Source: an uncultured Prevotella sp.
GTDB taxonomy: Bacteria > Bacteroidota > Bacteroidia > Bacteroidales > Bacteroidaceae
Direction: 5' to 3'
Assembly: GCA_900316015.1 (NCBI GenBank)
Contig: ONBG01000004.1
Span: forward strand, 1-64,000
DNA: 64,000 nucleotides
Below are positions 25,854 to 34,492 of the stretch, piece after piece; within the stretch, counting starts at the first letter, position 1; every line of letters starts with the position of its first letter. The translations under genes were made by a program, and so were the position numbers. Below the pieces are notes generated by a model. It had not been told where the DNA came from and did no database searches. It saw only the letters and a program-made list of their open reading frames with translations.

Positions 25854-28800
25854 TTGAAGCATATAAAACATATTGTCAATGGTATAATATGGACGGTCGC
25901 CGGACTTTATATTATACTGATTATACTGTTGCACATCCCAACAGTACAGGGCTTTATTGGGAATGAGGTAAGTGATGCCTTGGCCAAGAAATTGGGTACG
26001 AAAGTAGCAATCGGTCGCGTGGATTTAGGATTCCTCAACCGCCTGATCATCGACGATGTGTCCATTCAAGACCAAACCGGTGGAATGATGCTGGAGGCAA
26101 AAAGAATCTCTGCAAAATTCGACATTCTCCCCCTTACCCAAGGAAGAATACACATCTCATCCACGCAATTGTTTGGACTGAAGGCGTTTCTATATCAACA
26201 AACCGCACAATCAAAGCCTAATTTCCAGTTTGTCTTGGATTCTTTAGCTTCAAAAGATACAACCCATCACCAACGACTTGACATTCACATCAGCTCGCTT
26301 ATCATCCGTCATGGGGAAATTGCCTATGACAAGAGATATCTTCCCGCCACACCTCATCGGTTTTCACTGAACCATTTGCATGCGAAGGAGATCAGCGGTC
26401 ATTTCATGATCAATGCCATCAATGACGATTCCATTCATGTGAACATCAAGGAGCTCTCTTTTGCAGAACAATCTGGCCTGGACATCCAGTCACTAAAATT
26501 CAAGTTGATCGCAACGAAGACAGGTGCCAGCCTACAGCATTTTGAATTGAGGATGCCTCACACTGCTTTGAGTTTAGGCGATCTCCATGCTTCTTACCGC
26601 TTCATGGGTAAGGACTTCCTTCCCGCAACTCTTCAATTCGACGGAAGCTTGAACCCATCACAGATAACACTCTCTGACTTTGGCTGTTTTCTTCCCATAC
26701 TATCCCAGTTTGAGGATGCCCTCTCCATGAGTACAAGTTTCATTGGGACCAGTACTTCATTACGCATCAAAAGTTTGAAGATATCATCCCACGACAAGCA
26801 CATCTTGTTGAATGCAGACGGATCGGTCAGTGACTGGAGTGCCCGCCTTCGCTGGTACGCCAACATCCGACAATTGAAAGTCTCGGACTCAGGCATCCAA
26901 TCCCTTGCTGAACAACTGGGACATCATCTTCAGATCCCCGCAGTCCTGACCCGTTTAGGAGACATCCATTTTAGGGGATTAGTTGGCGGTGTGTCACAGG
27001 ACCTTGCATTGAAAGGAATTTTAGACACAGATGCGGGGAAAGTGAACTTAGCAGTCGGAAGGCACGGGCATCAATTCACGGGCAGAATAGAGACGGCCCA
27101 TCTGAACTTAAAGCGGATTTTGGCAGACAATCGTTTTGGAACCTTGGCCACTCGCATCAATATTGACGGTGAACTCCCGAAGAACCGTCAGCTCAAAGAT
27201 GCTACTATCACGGCTCAAGGAAATGTTTCACAATTTACTTATAACTCATATAATTACAGAAACTTAACCATTGATGGGATATATCATAGAGGAACGTTTG
27301 ACGGGAAGTTGGGCCTGGATGATCCAAATGGCAAGATAGCCATCAATGGGCATATCGGAATGACAGGGGTTCCCTCTGCACGTCTCACAGCAGAAGTACA
27401 ACAGTTGAACCTATCTAACCTAAACATCACAAATCGATGGCCTCGAACGCTATTTAGTTTTGGGTTGACAGCGGATATTTCTGGGAACAACTTGAATACG
27501 TTGGTGGGCAACATAGACCTAACTGGCTTTACGATGAAATCACCCAACCAAGATTACTTTCTGTCAACGATGCATGTCCAAGCCGGCAATCATCCCGATG
27601 GTCATTACTTAACAATGAACAGTGACTTCGGTGACCTTAGCATTCAAGGAAAATTTGACTATCGAACGATCGCACAGAGTGTGGTCAATCTGATTGGAAG
27701 TAAGCTTCCCACACTGCCCAATCTCCCGAAGATCACACGCTATAATACCAACGATTTTGCGATCCATACGACGATCAACCGGACTGACTGGCTTAGGAAC
27801 CTTTTCCATATTCCTCTGGAAATGAATGAGCCACTCCACATCGCTGGGACAATGGACGACCGAACCAACGACATGAACATGCGAGTTGAGATGCCTGCCT
27901 TCACTTATGACGGGAAAAGTTTCCGGAACGGATATCTTCATTTCATGACCATCAACGATTCCTTGAAAGTAAAGGCGCGTCTCACCACTGGGCAAGAAGG
28001 CAGCAAAGGCATCGATTGGAATGTCAGTGCAGCAGCGGCCCATAATCATTTGAATACAATCCTGGATTTCAATAACCATCAGAAACGACAAATCAAAGGG
28101 AGATTTGACACGGATACACAATTCTTCACCAACGAGCAGGGCTTATCTGCTGCCCATGTCAATGTCCATCCGTCAGAGATATGGATAGGAGATACCATCT
28201 GGAATGTCAACCCCTCAGACATTATCTATAGCAAGAACCGACTTACCATCGATCATTTTGCCATTGAACATAACAAACAGCATATCATCGTATCGGGACT
28301 GGCAACCAAGAATCCAAATGATTCTGTCTGTGTGGACCTCCAGGATGTCGACGTAAGTTACATCTTGAACCTCGTTGATTTCCATGCCGTTGATTTTAGT
28401 GGATTGGCAAGTGGAAGAGCATACATTTCCGGGGCTTTCCACAATCCAGAGGCTTTCGCCCGACTAACCGTCAATCAGTTCAAATTCGAAGATGGTAGAA
28501 TGGGCGTCCTGTCCGCATTTGTCAACCTCAACAATAAAGACGGGCAAATAGACATAGATGCTATAGCCAACGATGGGCCAGGCGTACAGACCATGATCAA
28601 GGGCTATGTCTCTCCACGGAGGAACTATATGGACTTAGGCATTGATGCCCACCATACAAACGCAGAGTTCCTGAAAGGATTCATGGGAAGCTTCATGGGA
28701 GATGTCGACATGCATGTGGACGGATCACTCCATGTCTTGGGCGACCTTTCGCACATCAACCTTGTCGGGCAAATGGTCAGCAATGGCAAGGTAAGGATCC

Positions 28801-30296
28801 TTCCCACCAACACTGTCTATACGCTGAAGAACGACACGATTACCATGGTACCTGACGAGGTACAGTTCCGGTCGGACAGCATCTATGACAAAGATGGGCA
28901 CTTAGGCATTCTCAATGGGAACTTGTATCACCAGCATCTCACCCATCTGAGCTACGACCTGAACATCAAGGCACACAACTTACTCTCATATGACTTCCAG
29001 GATTTTGGAGACGAGACCTTCTGTGGAACGGCCTATTGCACAGGTACCTGCACCATTAAAGGCAAGAGCGGAGAAGTCAATATTGACGTTGACGTCACAC
29101 CGGAGAAGAATAGTATTATCGTATACAATGCAGCCAGTCCTAATGCCATCAGTGAAAACGACTTCATTCACTGGGAGGTGGACAAAGATGCAAATGGTGC
29201 TTATCAGCTTGTTCCGGGGATTATAAGGCAGAAAGAGGATTCTCTCGACTTGGATGAGCCCGACATTCCCACGGATATCCATCTAAACTTGCTCGTCAAC
29301 TGTAATCCAAACGCAACGCTGAAAGTCATGATGGACAATGAGAGCGGAGACTATATCGCTTTGAACGGGAACGGGGTGTTGCGCGCCACCTATTATAATA
29401 AAGGGGCATTCGACATGTTTGGCAATTATACCGTAGACCATGGCATTTACAAATTAACCATACAGAATGTCATTAAGAAAGACTTCCAGTTCTTAGAGGG
29501 CGGAACCATCGCATTTGGAGGGGACCCCACTCATGCGACTCTCAACTTAAAGGCACAATATCCTGTGAATGGAGTCAGTCTTTCCGACCTGAATATCGGA
29601 AGGAGTTTTTCTAATAACAACATCCGCGTCAACTGCCTGATGAACATTACAGGCACGCCTAATTCCCCTAAAGTCGACTTCGGCCTTGACTTGCCTACCG
29701 TAAACGGCGATGCCAAACAGATGATCTATAGTCTGATCAATAGCGAAGAAGAAATGAACCAACAGGTTCTCTACCTCTTGGCAATCGGGAGGTTCTACAA
29801 CCAAGGAAGCAATAACGCTAGTGCGGAAACAAGTGAACAGCAAAGCCAGACCTCCCTTGCCATGCAAAGTCTCTTGAGTGGGACCATCAGCCAACAGATC
29901 AACAATGTGCTCAGCAGCGTAACGAACAACAGCAACTGGAATTTCGGTGCCAATATCTCAACAGGAAATGAAGGGTTTAACAATGCAGAATACGAAGGGC
30001 TCCTCAGCGGAAGGCTCCTGAATAACAGGTTGCTTATCAACGGGCAATTTGGCTATCGAGACAATGCCAATGCCACCAGCAGTTTTATCGGGGATTTCGA
30101 TGTCAGATACTTGTTGCTCCCTAACGGAAACCTTGCCATCAAAGTGTATAACCAAACCAATGATCGCTATTTCACAAAAAATAGCATGAACACCCAAGGT
30201 ATCGGCTTGATTATGAAGAAAGACTTCAATGGATGGAGAGACTTCTTGGGGAAGAAGAAAAAGTCAAAAAACTCCAAATCAGTTAAAAAACAATAA
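25854..30296 (+). CDS. tamB: Translocation and assembly module protein TamB
   Basis: 1480 residues. One N-terminal membrane helix (about 8-28) anchors it in the inner membrane. The rest is a long beta-rich AsmA/VPS13-like rod that spans the periplasm, ending in the TamB (DUF490) C-terminal domain (about 1150-1480), with conserved features near FLEGGTIAFGGDPTHATLNL and the final beta strands. TamB-type proteins support outer-membrane protein insertion or phospholipid transport. No in-frame ATG exists near the N-terminus; TTG at 25854, just behind the promoter, gives the best start. The partner TamA/BamA-like gene is not here. Confidence 0.9.
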   Translation: MKHIKHIVNGIIWTVAGLYIILIILLHIPTVQGFIGNEVSDALAKKLGTKVAIGRVDLGFLNRLIIDDVSIQDQTGGMMLEAKRISAKFDILPLTQGRIHISSTQLFGLKAFLYQQTAQSKPNFQFVLDSLASKDTTHHQRLDIHISSLIIRHGEIAYDKRYLPATPHRFSLNHLHAKEISGHFMINAINDDSIHVNIKELSFAEQSGLDIQSLKFKLIATKTGASLQHFELRMPHTALSLGDLHASYRFMGKDFLPATLQFDGSLNPSQITLSDFGCFLPILSQFEDALSMSTSFIGTSTSLRIKSLKISSHDKHILLNADGSVSDWSARLRWYANIRQLKVSDSGIQSLAEQLGHHLQIPAVLTRLGDIHFRGLVGGVSQDLALKGILDTDAGKVNLAVGRHGHQFTGRIETAHLNLKRILADNRFGTLATRINIDGELPKNRQLKDATITAQGNVSQFTYNSYNYRNLTIDGIYHRGTFDGKLGLDDPNGKIAINGHIGMTGVPSARLTAEVQQLNLSNLNITNRWPRTLFSFGLTADISGNNLNTLVGNIDLTGFTMKSPNQDYFLSTMHVQAGNHPDGHYLTMNSDFGDLSIQGKFDYRTIAQSVVNLIGSKLPTLPNLPKITRYNTNDFAIHTTINRTDWLRNLFHIPLEMNEPLHIAGTMDDRTNDMNMRVEMPAFTYDGKSFRNGYLHFMTINDSLKVKARLTTGQEGSKGIDWNVSAAAAHNHLNTILDFNNHQKRQIKGRFDTDTQFFTNEQGLSAAHVNVHPSEIWIGDTIWNVNPSDIIYSKNRLTIDHFAIEHNKQHIIVSGLATKNPNDSVCVDLQDVDVSYILNLVDFHAVDFSGLASGRAYISGAFHNPEAFARLTVNQFKFEDGRMGVLSAFVNLNNKDGQIDIDAIANDGPGVQTMIKGYVSPRRNYMDLGIDAHHTNAEFLKGFMGSFMGDVDMHVDGSLHVLGDLSHINLVGQMVSNGKVRILPTNTVYTLKNDTITMVPDEVQFRSDSIYDKDGHLGILNGNLYHQHLTHLSYDLNIKAHNLLSYDFQDFGDETFCGTAYCTGTCTIKGKSGEVNIDVDVTPEKNSIIVYNAASPNAISENDFIHWEVDKDANGAYQLVPGIIRQKEDSLDLDEPDIPTDIHLNLLVNCNPNATLKVMMDNESGDYIALNGNGVLRATYYNKGAFDMFGNYTVDHGIYKLTIQNVIKKDFQFLEGGTIAFGGDPTHATLNLKAQYPVNGVSLSDLNIGRSFSNNNIRVNCLMNITGTPNSPKVDFGLDLPTVNGDAKQMIYSLINSEEEMNQQVLYLLAIGRFYNQGSNNASAETSEQQSQTSLAMQSLLSGTISQQINNVLSSVTNNSNWNFGANISTGNEGFNNAEYEGLLSGRLLNNRLLINGQFGYRDNANATSSFIGDFDVRYLLLPNGNLAIKVYNQTNDRYFTKNSMNTQGIGLIMKKDFNGWRDFLGKKKKSKNSKSVKKQ

Positions 30297-30346
30297 ATAA
30301 TCAATTGCTGCTATCCACTTTCTTACGTGTACTCATCTTATTTTAT

Positions 30347-30354
30347 TACCTTTG
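30347..30354 (+). promoter_or_regulatory. -7 element TACCTTTG of rpsA
   Basis: Consensus TAnnTTTG followed by CA; predicted leader of about 80 bases before the ATG at 30442. Confidence 0.6.
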
Positions 30355-30368
30355 CACCCGTTTTGAAA

Positions 30369-30390
30369 ACCAGCCTTCTAAAGGCTTGGT
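30369..30390 (+). promoter_or_regulatory. Hairpin in the rpsA leader
   Basis: ACCAGCCTT (30369-30377) pairs with AAGGCTTGGT (30381-30390) with one bulged base and a CTA loop. It lies near the 5' end of the predicted mRNA. Ribosomal protein S1 controls its own translation in other bacteria; this structure could be part of such a control but nothing beyond the pairing shows it. Confidence 0.35.
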
Positions 30391-30441
30391 ATGCATCACA
30401 TAAAGTCTAACTTTATTAATATTTAAACAATTAATTATTTT

Positions 30442-32220
30442 ATGTCAGATTTAAAGAACGTACAACCATTAGCAGACTTCAATTGGGACGAGTTCGAGAA
30501 TGGTAAAGTCGCAGACGTCAGCAAAGAGGACCTTGAAAAGGCCTATGGCGAAACCCTCAACAAAGTATCTGAGCATCAGGTTGTTGAAGGAACTGTAATC
30601 TCAATCGATAAGAAAGAGGTTATTGTAAACATTGGATACAAGAGCGATGGCATTATTCCCGCCTCTGAATTCCGTTATAACCCAGACCTGAAGGTTGGAG
30701 ACAAGGTTGAGGTTTATGTTGAAAACCAGGAAGACAAGAAAGGTCAGCTGGTACTTTCTCACAAGAAAGCTCGCCTGAGCAAGAGCTGGGAGCGTGTCAA
30801 CGCTGCATTGGAGAACCAAGAGGTTATCCAGGGTTACGTGAAGTGCCGCACCAAGGGTGGTATGATCGTTGACGTATTCGGCATCGAAGCCTTCCTCCCA
30901 GGAAGTCAGATTGACGTTCATCCTATACGTGACTACGATGTATTCGTAGGCAAGACCATGGAGTTCAAGGTCGTGAAGATCAATCAGGAATTCCGTAATG
31001 TCGTTGTTTCCCACAAGGCTCTCATTGAAGCTGAATTGGAAGCACAGAAGAAAGAGATTATCTCTAAGCTCGAAAAAGGACAGATCCTTGAAGGAACCGT
31101 TAAGAACATCACTTCTTATGGCGTATTCGTTGACCTTGGCGGCGTAGATGGACTGATCCATATTACAGACCTTTCTTGGGGCCGTGTAAGCGATCCGCAT
31201 GAGGTTGTACAGCTCGACCAGAAGATCAATGTCGTGATCCTCGACTTCGATGACGAGAAGAAGCGCATTGCACTCGGTCTGAAGCAGTTGACTCCGCATC
31301 CATGGGATGCACTTGATCCAAACCTGAAGGTGGGTGACCATGTAAAGGGTAAAGTTGTCGTGATTGCCGACTACGGTGCATTCGTTGAGATTGCTCCGGG
31401 TGTTGAAGGCTTGATCCACGTTTCAGAAATGAGCTGGAGCCAGCACCTGCGTTCCGCACAGGAATTCATGCATGTAGGCGACGAGGTAGAGGCAGTGATC
31501 CTTACCCTCGACCGCGAAGAGCGTAAGATGTCACTTGGCATCAAGCAGTTGAAAGAAGATCCATGGGAGAAAATCGAAGAGAAATATCCTGTTGGCAGCA
31601 AGCATACTGCAAAAGTACGCAACTTCACCAACTTCGGTATCTTCGTTGAACTGGAGGAAGGTGTTGATGGACTGATCCATATCAGCGACTTAAGCTGGAC
31701 CAAGAAGGTTAAGCATCCTTCTGATTTTACACAGGTTGGTGCTGACATTGATGTTGTTGTCCTTGAAATCGACAAGGAAAACCGTCGCTTGAGCCTGGGT
31801 CACAAACAACTCGAGGAGAATCCTTGGGATACTTACGAGACCATCTATACTCCTGGATCTATCCACAATGGGAAGATCACTGAGATGATGGACAAGGGTG
31901 CTGTGATCACACTGGACGAAGGCGGTGAGGGCTTTGCTACTCCTAAGCATCTTGTTAAGGAAGACGGATCCCAAGCACAGTTGGGCGAAGAGCTCCCCTT
32001 CAAGGTAATCGAGTTCGTGAAGGACACCAAGCGAATCATCCTGTCACACTCTCGTACATTCGAGGAAGATAAGGATGAAGCAAAGGCACGTAACAACAAA
32101 CGCGGTGGCGGAAAGAAGCAGGAAACTCCTGTTATCAACAATATCGCAGCTGGTACTACCTTAGGTGATATTGATGCACTTGCTGAGCTGAAGGCTAAGA
32201 TGGAAAAAGGTGAAAAATAA
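30442..32220 (+). CDS. rpsA: 30S ribosomal protein S1
   Basis: 592 residues with six S1 (OB-fold) RNA-binding domains, each marked by a pattern such as GxVxxITSYGVFVDLGGVDGLIHITDLSW (third domain) and NFTNFGIFVELEEGVDGLIHISDLSW (fifth). The first 35 residues are an acidic extension. S1 helps mRNAs onto the 30S subunit, which matters in Bacteroidetes where Shine-Dalgarno sites are rare. Transcribed alone: promoter in front, terminator behind. Confidence 0.97.
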   Translation: MSDLKNVQPLADFNWDEFENGKVADVSKEDLEKAYGETLNKVSEHQVVEGTVISIDKKEVIVNIGYKSDGIIPASEFRYNPDLKVGDKVEVYVENQEDKKGQLVLSHKKARLSKSWERVNAALENQEVIQGYVKCRTKGGMIVDVFGIEAFLPGSQIDVHPIRDYDVFVGKTMEFKVVKINQEFRNVVVSHKALIEAELEAQKKEIISKLEKGQILEGTVKNITSYGVFVDLGGVDGLIHITDLSWGRVSDPHEVVQLDQKINVVILDFDDEKKRIALGLKQLTPHPWDALDPNLKVGDHVKGKVVVIADYGAFVEIAPGVEGLIHVSEMSWSQHLRSAQEFMHVGDEVEAVILTLDREERKMSLGIKQLKEDPWEKIEEKYPVGSKHTAKVRNFTNFGIFVELEEGVDGLIHISDLSWTKKVKHPSDFTQVGADIDVVVLEIDKENRRLSLGHKQLEENPWDTYETIYTPGSIHNGKITEMMDKGAVITLDEGGEGFATPKHLVKEDGSQAQLGEELPFKVIEFVKDTKRIILSHSRTFEEDKDEAKARNNKRGGGKKQETPVINNIAAGTTLGDIDALAELKAKMEKGEK

Positions 32221-32237
32221 TCCTTTGATATAAGAAG

Positions 32238-32270
32238 AAAGGCCGGTCGGAATGACCGGCCTTTTCTTTT
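32238..32270 (+). terminator. Intrinsic terminator after rpsA
   Basis: A GC-rich stem GGCCGGTC/GACCGGCC (32241-32248 and 32254-32261), flanked by A and T runs that extend it, with TTTTCTTTT at the end. Confidence 0.85.
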
Positions 32271-32330
32271 AATAAATGTTAACCCAATTATTTTCTTGAG
32301 TCGAGACCATCTATTCTCAACAAAATTTAG

Positions 32331-32338
32331 TACCTTTG
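32331..32338 (+). promoter_or_regulatory. -7 element TACCTTTG of rho
   Basis: Consensus match followed by CA, 75 bases before the ATG at 32414. Confidence 0.55.
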
Positions 32339-32413
32339 CATTGAATTTTAAATCAAGTCGTGTTTCAGATCTTGAAACGCGAGTTTTCAATCAAACATTT
32401 CTTATACAATCCT

Positions 32414-34429
32414 ATGTATAGTAAAGACGAATTATTATCGAAGAATATCCCCGAATTGGAGGATATTGCAAAGCAACTTGGTGCAGAAGTAAAAGCTGAC
32501 GCCAATCAGGAAGATATCGCATACGCCATTTTAGATAAGCAAGCCATTGATGAAGGGAACAAGAATCCACTTGGGACGAAACGCCGTAGGACGCGCATTG
32601 CAAAGAAAGACACGGATCGTGTCTATTCCGTCAATGGCAAGGAAGGAGAGAACTTCGACCTGAAGAAGAACAAGCCTGCCACCGAGCAGCTCGCCCTTTT
32701 CAAGGATGAGGACAAAGAAAGCTCAACTGCTGTTCAGGAGAAAGCCATGGAAGGTAGCTCACCCGAGGAGATCATAGCTGCGATCCCCAAACACAGAGGT
32801 AGGAAATCGAAAAAGGAATTGGCCATGATCGCCGCCGCTGAAGCTGCCCTCAATAAAGAGAAAGAGCAACGAGAGAAGACCTCTGAACAACCTGAAATGG
32901 AGAAAGTAGAAGATGCTTCCCAAGAGGAACCTAATCAGGATGTAGCACAAGAGGTTGCAGAACAGCCTACCGAAAGCGAGCATTTCGTACCGGAAGAGCA
33001 ATTTGCCACGGAAGTAAGTCAAGAGCCAACAGAGGATAGCAAAGACCTTCTGGCCCAATTGCAAGCTAAAATCAATGCACATAACGAAGATGCAGAAGAA
33101 AAACGAGAGGCCATGGAAGACGGCATCTGGGCAGATGACCCAGGAGACGGGACAGATTTTATCCCAGTAGTCGACCTTCCCATTGAAGACCAAGGGGCTG
33201 TTCCCACCTATGATATGTTCGACAACCCTACGACTCCGTTGCCATCTTCAGCTTCCGCCCCATCCTATCCTGTAACATCCCCAATGCCGAACATGCCTAC
33301 CTATGATTTTGCAGACATCATCTCGGCCAATGGGGTCTTGGAAATCATGCCTGATGGCTATGGTTTCCTCCGCTCCAGTGATTACAATTATCTCTCTTCC
33401 CCTGATGATGTTTATGTATCCAGTTCACAAATCAAGAAATATGGCCTGAAGACAGGCGATGTCATTCAATGCCATGTACGTCCACCTCATGATGGGGAGA
33501 AATATTTCCCCTTGACAAGTATCGACAAGATCAACGGCAGGAATCCGAATGAAGTTAGGGACAGGATCTCCTTTGAGCATCTGACGCCTCTTTTCCCAGA
33601 TGAGAAATTCACCTTGTGCGGAGATCCAGCGACCACGAATCTATCAACCAGGGTCGTTGATTTGTTCTCTCCAATTGGCAAAGGTCAGCGTGCCTTGATC
33701 GTCGCCCAGCCTAAAACGGGTAAGACCATCTTGATGAAGGACATCGCCAATGCCATCGCTGCCAACCATCCAGAAGCTTATCTGATGATGCTTTTAATCG
33801 ATGAACGACCGGAGGAGGTAACGGATATGGCACGTACTGTCAATGCTGAGGTCATCGCGTCAACCTTTGATGAGCCAGCAGAGCGCCACGTTAAGATCGC
33901 AGGGATCGTTTTGGAGAAGGCAAAAAGAATGGTGGAATGTGGGCACGATGTCGTGATATTCTTAGACTCGATCACACGTCTGGCACGTGCTTACAACACA
34001 GTTTCTCCTGCCAGCGGCAAGGTATTGACCGGTGGTGTGGATGCCAATGCGCTCCAGAAACCGAAGAGATTCTTTGGAGCAGCCCGGAATATCGAAGGCG
34101 GAGGCTCTCTCACTATCATCGCAACAGCCTTGATCGATACGGGCAGTAAGATGGATGAGGTGATCTTTGAGGAATTCAAGGGTACTGGAAACATGGAGCT
34201 CCAGCTTGACAGGACACTATCTAACAAGCGCATCTTCCCGGCTGTTAACTTAGTTGCATCCAGCACGCGTCGTGACGACTTGCTACAAGACAAGACGACA
34301 TTGGATCGTATGTGGATCCTTCGCAAGTATATTTCGGACATGAATCCGATTGAGGCCATGAATGCTATTCATGACAGGATGATTCACACGAGAAACAATG
34401 AGGAATTCCTGCTTTCCATGAACGGATAG
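32414..34429 (+). CDS. rho: Transcription termination factor Rho with a long acidic insertion
   Basis: 671 residues against about 420 in E. coli. The Rho N-terminal helical domain ([19 protein letters not shown]) is separated from the OB-fold RNA-binding domain (starting about residue 310, [17 protein letters not shown]) by about 240 low-complexity, Glu- and Gln-rich residues. The ATPase domain is complete: P-loop PKTGKT, Walker B region [17 protein letters not shown], and [20 protein letters not shown] for the Q/R loops. I chose the ATG at 32414 because the conserved domain starts there; an upstream TTG frame has no support. Such insertions are typical of Bacteroidetes Rho and may bind RNA or phase-separate; that is inference. 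Confidence 0.96.
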   Translation: MYSKDELLSKNIPELEDIAKQLGAEVKADANQEDIAYAILDKQAIDEGNKNPLGTKRRRTRIAKKDTDRVYSVNGKEGENFDLKKNKPATEQLALFKDEDKESSTAVQEKAMEGSSPEEIIAAIPKHRGRKSKKELAMIAAAEAALNKEKEQREKTSEQPEMEKVEDASQEEPNQDVAQEVAEQPTESEHFVPEEQFATEVSQEPTEDSKDLLAQLQAKINAHNEDAEEKREAMEDGIWADDPGDGTDFIPVVDLPIEDQGAVPTYDMFDNPTTPLPSSASAPSYPVTSPMPNMPTYDFADIISANGVLEIMPDGYGFLRSSDYNYLSSPDDVYVSSSQIKKYGLKTGDVIQCHVRPPHDGEKYFPLTSIDKINGRNPNEVRDRISFEHLTPLFPDEKFTLCGDPATTNLSTRVVDLFSPIGKGQRALIVAQPKTGKTILMKDIANAIAANHPEAYLMMLLIDERPEEVTDMARTVNAEVIASTFDEPAERHVKIAGIVLEKAKRMVECGHDVVIFLDSITRLARAYNTVSPASGKVLTGGVDANALQKPKRFFGAARNIEGGGSLTIIATALIDTGSKMDEVIFEEFKGTGNMELQLDRTLSNKRIFPAVNLVASSTRRDDLLQDKTTLDRMWILRKYISDMNPIEAMNAIHDRMIHTRNNEEFLLSMNG

Positions 34430-34438
34430 GAAAAGGCT

Positions 34439-34492
34439 CAAGGTCGTAACCTCCTCTTTGAGCCAAGAGGTATCATTTGGGTTACGACCTTG
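34439..34492. terminator. Nested hairpins between the convergent rho and TPR genes
   Basis: A 13-bp perfect stem (34439-34451 with 34480-34492) encloses a 6-bp inner stem (34453-34458 with 34465-34470). A third possible helix, GGCTCAA (34435-34441) with TTGAGCC (34458-34464), is mutually exclusive with parts of both. It probably ends transcription from both sides; its right arm overlaps the stop region of the TPR gene. Confidence 0.5.

Noticed and set aside
30601..31419. Long antisense frames within rpsA and other genes
   Set aside because: They are shadows of strongly conserved coding sequence on the other strand and have no recognisable domain.
32360..32413. Longer N-terminus of Rho from an upstream TTG
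   Set aside because: The extra 18 residues are not part of the Rho N-terminal domain, which begins at the ATG at 32414.
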